Positions 1-7,060 of a DNA stretch of 64,000 nucleotides are shown here, piece by piece. Source of the stretch: Paenibacillus sp. IHBB 10380 (GTDB lineage: Bacteria; Bacillota; Bacilli; Paenibacillales; Paenibacillaceae). Within the stretch, counting starts at the first letter, position 1; every line of letters starts with the position of its first letter. The DNA is taken from positions 806,001 to 870,000 of the forward strand of contig NZ_CP010976.1 in NCBI RefSeq assembly GCF_000949425.1, written 5' to 3'. The notes under the pieces were generated by a model. The model had not been told where the DNA came from. It did not search any database and saw only the letters and a list, made by a program, of their open reading frames with translations. The position numbers and the translations under genes are program-made.

Positions 1-65
1 ACGGTGAAGCCGTTTTTTTGTATATGTCTATTGGACGATTGGATGCTGAATCCGTTATGATGTAA
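1..65 (+). other. Left-edge fragment: 3' half of a terminator or tail of an upstream gene
   Basis: Bases 1-19 read as the right arm of a hairpin followed by seven T, which would be a rho-independent terminator whose left arm lies outside the window. The same bases also carry an open frame from base 3 to a TAA at 63-65, which could be the last 20 codons of an upstream gene. The two readings are not exclusive. A weak promoter-like pair (TTGGAC at 31-36, TATGAT at 56-61, 19-bp spacer) precedes the HIT gene. I cannot decide between these from the fragment. Confidence 0.25.
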
Positions 66-95
66 TATATGTAATTAATTAAGGAGGCGGAGTAA

Positions 96-458
96 ATGGA
101 TTGTTTATTTTGCAAAATTGTCGAGGGTAGCATTCCTTCAAAGAAAGTATTTGAGAACGAGAATATATTGGTATTCCATGATATTGTGCCGGCAGCTCCT
201 GTGCATGTGTTAATCATACCTAAGAAACATATCGATTCCATGAACGAAGTAGGTAAGGAAGATCTATCCTTAATTGCTGAAATGCATCAAGTGGCACAGC
301 AAGTGGCTAAGGATCTTGGTGTCAATGAATCTGGTTATAGACTGATTAATAATTGTGGACCCGATAGTGGACAAGCAGTACAACATCTTCACTATCATTT
401 ACTCGGAGGAGCCCAAATAGGTGCACTTACTGGTAATTCCAGCTCTCATCAATCGTAA
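96..458 (+). CDS. HIT family protein (histidine triad nucleotide hydrolase, Hint type)
   Basis: A 120-residue protein of the usual Hint length. The histidine triad is visible as H97-x-H99-x-H101 close to the C-terminus, and N-terminal C3 and C6 are typical of the zinc-binding Bacillota subgroup. Family members hydrolyse AMP-linked or aminoacyl-AMP-like phosphoramidates in the cytoplasm; the physiological substrate is generally not known. Start ATG is set by a strong ribosome binding site (aaggagg) six to nine bases upstream. It lies just before rpsU, as in related genomes, but rpsU has its own promoter, so the two are probably separate units. The family call is firm; the cellular role is inferred only. 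Confidence 0.9.
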   Translation: MDCLFCKIVEGSIPSKKVFENENILVFHDIVPAAPVHVLIIPKKHIDSMNEVGKEDLSLIAEMHQVAQQVAKDLGVNESGYRLINNCGPDSGQAVQHLHYHLLGGAQIGALTGNSSSHQS

Positions 459-504
459 TCTTTTAATTCTGAGTATAAGTATTTCATAAAAAAAAAGTTG
501 TAGG

Positions 505-534
505 TTGACACTCTATTTCTCTTTCACATATAAT
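505..534 (+). promoter_or_regulatory. Sigma-A promoter of rpsU-yqeY
   Basis: TTGACA at 505-510 and TATAAT at 529-534 are both perfect matches to the vegetative consensus, with an 18-bp spacer. They end about 58 bp before the rpsU start codon. Confidence 0.75.
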
Positions 535-592
535 ATAAGTTGATGAACCGTGTTATACTCTTGGACGGTCTGGTCGGAGGGAGGGAAAACTG

Positions 593-766
593 GTGTCTGA
601 AACGAAAGTTCGTAAAAATGAGACAATCGATGCTGCACTTCGTCGCTTTAAACGTTCCATCGCTAAAGATGGCGTCTTGGCTGAGGTGAAAAAACGCAAG
701 CATTATGAAAAGCCAAGCGTAAAGCGTAAGCTAAAGTCTGAGGCTGCTCGTAAGAGAAAGTTTTAG
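593..766 (+). CDS. rpsU: 30S ribosomal protein S21
   Basis: A 57-codon gene starting with GTG. It encodes the short, very basic S21 protein, with the typical N-terminal [20 protein letters not shown] helix and a lysine/arginine-rich tail ending RKRKF. S21 sits on the 30S platform near the anti-Shine-Dalgarno region and assists initiation. The start is supported by a ggagggaggg ribosome binding site a few bases upstream, and length and N-terminus match the family exactly. It is followed after 15 bp by yqeY, and the two form the conserved rpsU-yqeY pair that ends at a terminator near 1237. Confidence 0.95.
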   Translation: MSETKVRKNETIDAALRRFKRSIAKDGVLAEVKKRKHYEKPSVKRKLKSEAARKRKF

Positions 767-781
767 GAGGATTTTACAATC

Positions 782-1225
782 ATGAATCTTAGCGAGCGAT
801 TGAACGAAGACATGAAGCAAGCAATGAAGAGTAAAGATAAATTCACACTCTCCACCATTCGAATGGTTCGTTCGACTATAAAGAATCTTGAAATAGATTT
901 GAAAAGAGCTTTGGATGACAACGAAGTGCTTGATATCTTAGGTCGTGAAATCAAACAGCGCAAAGATGCCCTCTATGAGTATGAAAAAGCAGGACGCGAT
1001 GAACTTGCCGCAAATGCGAAAGTAGAAATTGATATAATTAGCCAGTATCTCCCAACCCAGCTTTCTGAAGAAGAAATTAAAGTCATTGTACAGCAGACCA
1101 TCCATGAAACCGGTGCTTCTTCGAAAGCCGAGATGGGGAAATTGATGAGTGCCCTAATGCCTAAGGTAAAGGGACTCGCTGACGGCAAACTTGTGAACCA
1201 AGTGGTTCAACAATTTCTGCAATAA
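782..1225 (+). CDS. yqeY: GatB/YqeY domain protein
   Basis: A 147-residue all-helical YqeY protein, equivalent to the C-terminal tRNA-binding-like domain found in GatB of the tRNA-dependent amidotransferase, here as a free-standing unit. Conserved features include the N-terminal LNEDMKQAMK helix, the TIRMVRSTIKN segment and the C-terminal GxLMSALMPKVKGLADGKLVNQ block. The exact function of stand-alone YqeY is not established; a role in aminoacyl-tRNA metabolism is only suggested by the homology. The ribosome binding site (taggagg) overlaps the rpsU stop codon, so the genes are probably co-translated in one operon. Confidence 0.93.
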   Translation: MNLSERLNEDMKQAMKSKDKFTLSTIRMVRSTIKNLEIDLKRALDDNEVLDILGREIKQRKDALYEYEKAGRDELAANAKVEIDIISQYLPTQLSEEEIKVIVQQTIHETGASSKAEMGKLMSALMPKVKGLADGKLVNQVVQQFLQ

Positions 1226-1236
1226 ACATAACAGAG

Positions 1237-1272
1237 ACATCCCTTGATCTTAAGGGGTGTTTTTTATTTTTT
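1237..1272 (+). terminator. Rho-independent terminator after rpsU-yqeY
   Basis: A nine-base-pair stem (acatccctt with aaggggtgt, one G-U pair) is followed directly by a T-rich run. It separates rpsU-yqeY from the sigma-W controlled nfeD-floA operon. Confidence 0.8.
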
Positions 1273-1297
1273 GAAACCTCAATTGGAGTGAAACGTA
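1272..1297 (+). promoter_or_regulatory. Sigma-W type ECF promoter of the nfeD-floA operon
   Basis: TGAAAC at 1272-1277 and CGTA at 1294-1297 match the sigma-W consensus exactly, with the canonical 16-bp spacer. They lie about 70 bp ahead of the nfeD start. In B. subtilis the equivalent operon (yqeZ-yqfA-yqfB) is a known member of the sigma-W envelope-stress regulon, so motif and gene content agree. The -35 overlaps the end of the T-tract of the preceding terminator. Confidence 0.75.
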
Positions 1298-1367
1298 GTA
1301 ACTCTCATAAGTTGGACACATAATACTTAGAGGGATGGTTTAAATAAGAGAGGAAGGAGGTATAGCT

Positions 1368-2741
1368 ATGACTTTAATGAAAAGAATCGTGTCATCCTTA
1401 GTTCTGACTTTACTCCTAATAGGTCTGATTCTCCCTGTGCTAGGCGAAACGGTTAATGCGACTACAGTAGCACCTAAAGAAGGTGTTGAAAGTGGGGCTG
1501 TATACATTATCCCGGTGGATCAAGCTATCGAAAGAGGACTTGAGAAATTCATGGAGCGGGGATTTAAGGAAGCCGAGAGTATGAATGCATCACTTATTGT
1601 ACTTGAGATCAATACCCCGGGCGGGCGGGTCGACACAGCTGAGAAGATTAGTACGATGATTCGTCAGAGCCCAATCGAGACAGTGGCATACATAAATGGT
1701 GATGCTGCTTCTGCTGGAAGTTACATTGCCTTAAATGCGAACAAAATTGTTATGGCACCTGGGAGTATGATCGGGGCAGCCGTTCTGGTGGATGGGGTTA
1801 CAGGTAATCCCATTGAAGATCCGAAGACAGTTGCATTTTGGAAGTCCAAAATGAAAGGTGCAGCTGAAATTAATGGACGGAATGCTAAAATAGCTGAAGG
1901 TATGACTGACGTCAATATGGTAGTCGAGATGCCTGAAATCGATTACACCAAGGGAAAAGGAGATATTATTTCCCTGACTAGTGATCAGGCTCGTAAAGTT
2001 GGCTATGCAGATGGGATAGCTAATACTGTTGAAGAAGCCATTACAATAATGGGCTATTCTACAGATGATGTGTTTCGTATTGAACATACGGGTGCTGAGA
2101 AAGCAGCAGAATTTCTGACCAACCGTGTTGTTATGACCTTACTTCTCTTTATGGGGATCGCAGGTGTGATTATTGAATTAATCGTTCCTGGATTTGGAGT
2201 TCCAGGTATTCTGGGTATTATTGGATTCGGCCTCTATTTCTTTGGTAACTATGTGGCAGGATTCGCTGGCTCTGAGACATGGGTGCTCTTTATCATTGGA
2301 CTGGTTATGATGGCACTTGAATTGTTTATTCCAAGTTTCGGTATACTAGGTTTACTTGGGTCTGCAAGTCTTATTGTTGGCGTAGTTCGTGCAGCCTACA
2401 GTACTTCTCATGTTGCCTTATCCTTAGGAATTGCAAGTGTATCCGCTTTGATAGTGATCATTCTTGTAGCCGTTGTCTTTAAGAAACGTGGTATATGGAA
2501 TCGATTCATACTGAATGACGCACTAACCAAAGAAAAGGGTTATATACCATCTGCAAGTAAGGAAAATTTATTGGGTAAGAATGGTGTTAGTGTTACACCG
2601 CTTCGCCCTGCAGGAACTGTGTTAATTGATGGAGAGCGTTATGATGTGGTTACCGATGGAGAGTTTATCGGAAATAACATGACTATTCATGTTGTGAAGG
2701 TTGAGGGTTCTCGTATTATTGTTAAACCGATTGTTGACTAG
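1368..2741 (+). CDS. nfeD: NfeD family membrane protease-like protein (NfeD1b, long form)
   Basis: A 457-residue long-form NfeD. Order: signal peptide or membrane anchor (about 8-27); a ClpP/SppA-type serine protease domain (about 45-235) with the INTPGG motif at 81-86 and the AASAGS segment holding the presumed nucleophile near S115; four to five membrane segments (about 250-370); and a C-terminal OB-fold NfeD domain with the GxxGxxxTPLRPxGxxxxxGxRYDVV signature. Members work with the neighbouring flotillin in membrane microdomains and envelope stress. Start ATG follows a strong ggaaggagg site. It is the first gene behind the sigma-W promoter; floA follows 86 bp downstream. The B. subtilis counterpart is YqeZ. 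Confidence 0.92.
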   Translation: MTLMKRIVSSLVLTLLLIGLILPVLGETVNATTVAPKEGVESGAVYIIPVDQAIERGLEKFMERGFKEAESMNASLIVLEINTPGGRVDTAEKISTMIRQSPIETVAYINGDAASAGSYIALNANKIVMAPGSMIGAAVLVDGVTGNPIEDPKTVAFWKSKMKGAAEINGRNAKIAEGMTDVNMVVEMPEIDYTKGKGDIISLTSDQARKVGYADGIANTVEEAITIMGYSTDDVFRIEHTGAEKAAEFLTNRVVMTLLLFMGIAGVIIELIVPGFGVPGILGIIGFGLYFFGNYVAGFAGSETWVLFIIGLVMMALELFIPSFGILGLLGSASLIVGVVRAAYSTSHVALSLGIASVSALIVIILVAVVFKKRGIWNRFILNDALTKEKGYIPSASKENLLGKNGVSVTPLRPAGTVLIDGERYDVVTDGEFIGNNMTIHVVKVEGSRIIVKPIVD

Positions 2742-2827
2742 CCTAGCTGGGTTACAATCTAGCAAAGTATTATATTATACTGATTTACTATGTTATACCA
2801 AATAGAAAAATGGAGGATGAACAAATA

Positions 2828-3826
2828 ATGGATGCGACATTAATTCCTATTTTGTTGATTGCTGTAGTGGCGATCATTATTTTAAGCGTATTTTTCAGCT
2901 TTTTCCCAGTTATGCTGTGGATTGCGGCCCTGTCATCAGGTGTACGTATTAGCATTATTACATTGGTAGCGATGAGGCTGCGTCGTGTTACACCGAGCAG
3001 AATTGTTAACCCTATGATTAAGGCTACGAAAGCTGGTTTAGGACTTGATATTAATCAGTTGGAAAGTCACTATTTAGCAGGGGGTAATGTCGACCGCGTT
3101 GTCAATGCATTGATTGCGGCTCAACGTGCGAATATTCCATTGGAATTCGAACGTGCTGCTGCGATTGATCTAGCCGGTCGTGATGTGTTACAGGCTGTTC
3201 AAATGAGTGTAAATCCACGTGTCATTGAGACACCAATTGTTGCTGCGGTAGCGAGAAACGGGATTGAAGTCAAAGTTAAAGCCCGTGTTACCGTACGTGC
3301 GAACATCGATCGTTTGGTCGGTGGTGCGGGTGAAGAGACGATCATTGCTCGTGTCGGTGAAGGTATTGTAACAACGGTTGGTTCTAGTGATTCTCATAAA
3401 GATGTATTAGAGAACCCAGATATGATTTCTCGTACAGTTCTATCCAAAGGGTTGGATGCTGGGACAGCTTTTGAAATCTTATCCATTGATATCGCGGATG
3501 TGGATGTCGGTAAAAATATTGGTGCGTATCTTCAAACTGAACAAGCAGAAGCAGATAAGAGAATTGCTCAAGCGAAGGCTGAAGAGCGTCGTGCAATGGC
3601 TGTAGCGCAAGAGCAAGAAATGAAGGCGCGTGTCATTGAGATGAGAGCAAAAGTTGTGGAATCTGAATCAGACGTACCTCTTGCAATGGCAGAGGCGCTA
3701 CGTTCAGGACAGCTTGGTGTCATGGATTACATGAACCTCAAAAATATCGAGGCAGATACTCAAATGAGAGGATCTATCGGCAAAACGGGAGACGGCGGAG
3801 ATAGTTCTAACAATCCCAAAAAATAA
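2828..3826 (+). CDS. floA: Flotillin-like protein FloA
   Basis: A 332-residue flotillin-like membrane scaffold, almost co-linear with B. subtilis FloA (YqfA, 331 residues). It has an N-terminal hydrophobic hairpin (about 5-45), an SPFH-like core containing [15 protein letters not shown] and [18 protein letters not shown] blocks, a long Ala/Glu-rich coiled coil (about 230-285, [19 protein letters not shown]) and a short polar tail. It organises functional membrane microdomains. I chose the ATG at 2828 rather than an in-frame ATG at 2810 because the ggagg ribosome binding site (2812-2816) sits 11 bp ahead of it and the resulting N-terminus matches the family. Second gene of the sigma-W operon. 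Confidence 0.95.
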   Translation: MDATLIPILLIAVVAIIILSVFFSFFPVMLWIAALSSGVRISIITLVAMRLRRVTPSRIVNPMIKATKAGLGLDINQLESHYLAGGNVDRVVNALIAAQRANIPLEFERAAAIDLAGRDVLQAVQMSVNPRVIETPIVAAVARNGIEVKVKARVTVRANIDRLVGGAGEETIIARVGEGIVTTVGSSDSHKDVLENPDMISRTVLSKGLDAGTAFEILSIDIADVDVGKNIGAYLQTEQAEADKRIAQAKAEERRAMAVAQEQEMKARVIEMRAKVVESESDVPLAMAEALRSGQLGVMDYMNLKNIEADTQMRGSIGKTGDGGDSSNNPKK

Positions 3827-3836
3827 TAAGTAGGGA

Positions 3837-4391
3837 ATGATGTATCCCATGAATATTATTTGGCTTATAGCTGTTATCGGATTTGCTATTTATTCTGCAA
3901 TTGGAAATAAAAACAAGCCGAAGCAGGGAGACAAGACAAGTGGCATGCCAACATTCGGTGGACCACGTGAAGTTGTAGAGCGTCCTGCTAGATCTAATGA
4001 CGATAAAAGAGATGAGTATCCATCAACTTCTTCAACTACGATGGAGATGGATGATCGTCACTTCACAGATGTTCCTGAATATCACTCTTCATCCTCGTCT
4101 GAATATGAGAGTGGTGAAGGGGTATCCCAGATGTGGCAGGAAAGTTCGCTTGAAGACTCGATGGAAGGTCGTCAGCAGATGATGCAGAACGATATAAATC
4201 GTGTAACTGCTGCTCTCGATAAGATTGCAGGGGGAGATGCTCAAGGTGAAGATGCGTATAGGTTATCGGATGATTCATTGAATCGGCAATCTGAGGTTTA
4301 CAATGCAGAGCATCTGAGAACGGGTGTAGTCTGGGCAGAGATATTAGGTCCACCACGAGCTAAGCGTGCATACGTTAGCCGTAAATTATAA
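3837..4391 (+). CDS. Membrane-anchored protein of the floA operon, function unknown
   Basis: I do not recognise this 184-residue protein. It has one N-terminal membrane segment (about 5-20), a short basic patch, a long low-complexity polar region rich in Ser, Glu and Asp, and a hydrophobic C-terminal block (VVWAEILGPPRAKRAY) that looks like the only folded or interacting part. It starts 10 bp after floA and ends before the operon terminator, so it occupies the place of yqfB in the B. subtilis sigma-W operon but does not resemble a small YqfB. The layout suggests an accessory factor for the NfeD/FloA assembly; that is inference. The start is uncertain: ATGs at 3837, 3840 and 3849 are in frame and the ribosome binding site is weak. 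Confidence 0.75.
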   Translation: MMYPMNIIWLIAVIGFAIYSAIGNKNKPKQGDKTSGMPTFGGPREVVERPARSNDDKRDEYPSTSSTTMEMDDRHFTDVPEYHSSSSSEYESGEGVSQMWQESSLEDSMEGRQQMMQNDINRVTAALDKIAGGDAQGEDAYRLSDDSLNRQSEVYNAEHLRTGVVWAEILGPPRAKRAYVSRKL

Positions 4392-4440
4392 ACGCTATGT
4401 ATATAGGTTGAACTGAAGTTTTCACCTCTTAAGTACGAGA

Positions 4441-4471
4441 AACCGATCTTTTATATAAAGATCGGTTTTTT
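4441..4471 (+). terminator. Terminator of the nfeD-floA operon
   Basis: A perfect ten-base-pair stem (aaccgatctt with aagatcggtt) around a short AT loop is followed by a T run. Confidence 0.85.
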
Positions 4472-4525
4472 GTATGTCTAAATAGAATTTGTCCTGATCT
4501 TACAGCATTCAAGCCGTAAATCCTT

Positions 4526-4554
4526 ACATAAAAATCATAATCCTCGCATATGGT
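4526..4554 (+). promoter_or_regulatory. Possible sigma-E promoter ahead of yqfC
   Basis: ACATAAA at 4526-4532 and CATATGGT at 4547-4554 with a 14-bp spacer resemble the sigma-E pattern (ATA-type -35, CATAnnnT-type -10). The B. subtilis yqfCD pair is transcribed in the mother cell by sigma-E. The match is weak and rests largely on that expectation. Confidence 0.3.
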
Positions 4555-4584
4555 TTACAGTACAGGAAAGGGGAAGACATTCGT

Positions 4585-4878
4585 ATGACCCGGATCAGCC
4601 GTAAGCTGCGAAATTGGACATATGAGATGTTTGATTTGCCGCAGGATATCATATTTGATTTGCCTAGGTTGACAATGGTCGGTAATAAAGAGCTGCTTAT
4701 CGAGAATCATCGGGGTGTGCTTCATTTCTCACCAGAGAAGTTAATTCTTTCGCTTACCGAAGGCTCATTAGAGGTGGAGGGTTCGGAACTGATGATTCGG
4801 TCTATTATGCCACAGGAAGTGATGGTAGAAGGTAAGATTGCTAATGTTAAGTACATAGGAACGGAGGGGAATCAATGA
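4585..4878 (+). CDS. yqfC: Sporulation protein YqfC
   Basis: A 97-residue protein of the YqfC family. Recognisable features are the basic start, the LPQDIIFDLPRLTMVGN block and the IENHRGVLHF segment, which form a small beta-rich domain. YqfC is conserved in endospore formers and is made in the mother cell; its molecular role is not known. The ribosome binding site is aaaggggaaga. Its last codons overlap the yqfD start (ATGA at 4875), showing tight translational coupling, and the phoH gene follows. Confidence 0.9.
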   Translation: MTRISRKLRNWTYEMFDLPQDIIFDLPRLTMVGNKELLIENHRGVLHFSPEKLILSLTEGSLEVEGSELMIRSIMPQEVMVEGKIANVKYIGTEGNQ

Positions 4879-6068
4879 AAATCCCAACGCTAACTCATTT
4901 ACGTGGATATGTTGTTATATTAATTACTAAAGGGAATATAGAATCATTTATTAATGCCTTGACACAATCGGGTATTCACGTTTGGGATGTAAGCCCGTCT
5001 AGATCGAATACAGCGGAAATGAAGGTACTGTTGAAAGATTTTCATGATCTCCGCCCTTTGTTGAAACGGACAGGCTGCCGTGTACATGTGAAGAACCGGA
5101 TAGGTATTCCCTTTCAACTGGTAAGGCTTAAACAGCGTAAGTTTTTTGCTGTAGGGATAATTACATTCTTTATGTTACTCTTTCTCCTCTCCTCTCTGAT
5201 CTGGGATGTGAAGGTTGTGGGCAACGTTACGATAGCAACAGAAGATATATTAGAAGCTGCTCAGAAAGAAGGGATACGTCCATTCCAGTGGACTTACCGG
5301 TTAAAGCATCTGGACAAGCTATCTAAGGAGCTGAATATGAAGCTCCCTGGCACTTCTTGGGTCGGTGTAGATAAAAAAGGGACGAGTATCACGATTCACA
5401 TTGTAGAGGCTTCAGAACCCGAGCCTAAGCCGTTAGTGAGCCCAAGGCATCTAGTAAGTAAAAGCGATGCGGTGATTACAAATATATATGCGGAGCAGGG
5501 ACGTCCGCTTGTAGCTAAGAATATTAGAGTTAAGAAAGGTCAGATACTGATTTCCGGTCTTCTTGGTGATGAAGCGAACTCACAGGCGGTTGTAGCTAAA
5601 GGTGATGTGAAGGGTTTAGTGTGGCATGAATACAATATCCAAGTGCCTATAGTGCAGAAGCATAAGGTATACACAGGGGATACTAGAAATAGGAAGTACC
5701 TTGTATTAGGTAATCGGGGTATTCAATTTTGGGGATACGGTAAAGTTCCCTATGAGAAGTATGATATAGTAGAGGAACAAGACCCATTAACTTGGCGTTC
5801 TTTGAAGCTTCCTGTAGGTTGGATGACAGAGAAAGTAATGGAAACAGAAATCACAAGTGAGACAATTACGGGCGAAGAAGCCAAAAAGCAAGGACTTGAA
5901 GGTGCTATCCGTGATATTTTCGCGAAATATGGCAATGATTCTAAGGTAATTAGTCAAAAAATTTTGCATGAGAAGAAAGAGAATGGTAAAGTTTATATGA
6001 AAGTGCTTTTTGAAGTAGAAGAGACGATAACGGAAGAACAAACTATAGTATATAACCAAGGAGAATGA
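4875..6068 (+). CDS. yqfD: Sporulation protein YqfD
   Basis: A 397-residue YqfD family protein needed for efficient sporulation in B. subtilis. An N-terminal soluble domain (about 1-90) is followed by one membrane segment (about 92-112, FFAVGIITFFMLLFLLSSLI) and a large extracytoplasmic region containing the WDVKVVGN and PGTSWVGVDKKGT motifs typical of the family. The topology suggests a membrane protein of the forespore/mother-cell envelope. It overlaps yqfC by four bases and its stop lies seven bases before the phoH start, so yqfC-yqfD-phoH probably share transcripts. Confidence 0.92.
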   Translation: MKIPTLTHLRGYVVILITKGNIESFINALTQSGIHVWDVSPSRSNTAEMKVLLKDFHDLRPLLKRTGCRVHVKNRIGIPFQLVRLKQRKFFAVGIITFFMLLFLLSSLIWDVKVVGNVTIATEDILEAAQKEGIRPFQWTYRLKHLDKLSKELNMKLPGTSWVGVDKKGTSITIHIVEASEPEPKPLVSPRHLVSKSDAVITNIYAEQGRPLVAKNIRVKKGQILISGLLGDEANSQAVVAKGDVKGLVWHEYNIQVPIVQKHKVYTGDTRNRKYLVLGNRGIQFWGYGKVPYEKYDIVEEQDPLTWRSLKLPVGWMTEKVMETEITSETITGEEAKKQGLEGAIRDIFAKYGNDSKVISQKILHEKKENGKVYMKVLFEVEETITEEQTIVYNQGE

Positions 6069-6074
6069 GGCTAT

Positions 6075-7046
6075 TTGTCAGAGTATACGCACAGCACACA
6101 AATATCACTTCAGAACGCGGGGGAAGGCTTAGCTATATTCGGACCCCAGGATACTTTTCTAAAAATGATTGAGGCCCAAATACCCGCACAGATTGATTCT
6201 CGTGAGGCTGAAATCACCATTCGTGGTCAAGACCGCGAAGTACAAATGCTACAGCAATTGTTCGAGGTGATGCTTCAGCTTGTCCGCAATGGATACGTTT
6301 TAACGGAGCGTGACGTGCTGTATGCGATTGACTTGGCTAAGGATTTCAGGGCGGATCAATTACTAGATCTGTTCAAGGGTGAAATAACGACGACTTATCG
6401 CGGGAAACCGATTCGAGTTAAAACGATCGGTCAGAAGCATTATGTAACGACGATCAAGAAGCGTGATATCGTATTTGCTATCGGACCTGCGGGAACGGGG
6501 AAAACATATTTGGCTGTTGTACTAGCAGTGGCTGCACTGAAGGAAGGCTCTGTTAAAAAGATCGTTCTGACTCGCCCAGCTGTGGAAGCTGGAGAGAATT
6601 TAGGATTTCTTCCGGGTGACTTGCAGGAAAAGGTGGACCCTTATCTACGGCCATTGTATGATGCCTTATTTGATGTCATGGGTCCAGACCAGACGGCTAA
6701 ATCTCTGGAGAGAGGACTTATTGAAATTGCACCCCTTGCTTATATGCGGGGACGGACGCTTGAAGATGCATTTATTATTTTGGATGAAGCACAGAATACA
6801 ACGCCTGAACAGATGAAGATGTTCCTGACACGGCTAGGATTTGGCTCCAAGATGGTCATAACAGGTGATGTGACTCAGATTGATTTACCAAGAGGTAAAA
6901 AGTCTGGGCTTGTGGAAGCAAACTCGATATTAAGTGTCATTGATGAGATTGGTTTCGTATACTTCTCGGAACAAGACGTGGTCCGACATTCGTTGGTACA
7001 GAAGATTATAGTCGCTTACGACCAAGCTGCAGAAAACCAAGGATAG
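6075..7046 (+). CDS. phoH: PhoH family ATPase/RNA helicase-like protein
   Basis: A 323-residue PhoH protein. The Walker A motif GPAGTGKT is at about 137-144 and the Walker B segment FIILDEAQN near 234-242, followed by the conserved TGDVTQIDLPR block. PhoH proteins are P-loop NTPases of the superfamily I helicase fold and are linked to RNA metabolism, here supported by adjacency to ybeY. The start is a TTG preceded by gagaatgagg, with aaggag eleven bases upstream; it follows yqfD by seven bases. A second, larger PhoH protein with a PIN domain lies at 37472, so the genome has both common PhoH types. Confidence 0.93.
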   Translation: MSEYTHSTQISLQNAGEGLAIFGPQDTFLKMIEAQIPAQIDSREAEITIRGQDREVQMLQQLFEVMLQLVRNGYVLTERDVLYAIDLAKDFRADQLLDLFKGEITTTYRGKPIRVKTIGQKHYVTTIKKRDIVFAIGPAGTGKTYLAVVLAVAALKEGSVKKIVLTRPAVEAGENLGFLPGDLQEKVDPYLRPLYDALFDVMGPDQTAKSLERGLIEIAPLAYMRGRTLEDAFIILDEAQNTTPEQMKMFLTRLGFGSKMVITGDVTQIDLPRGKKSGLVEANSILSVIDEIGFVYFSEQDVVRHSLVQKIIVAYDQAAENQG

Positions 7047-7060
7047 AGGGGATTGTCTCT

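Noticed and set aside
1731..2087. 118-codon minus-strand ORF inside nfeD
   Set aside because: It lies wholly antisense to a strongly conserved gene and has no signal of its own; the same holds for the other long antisense frames inside phoH, bshC, typA and the mur genes.
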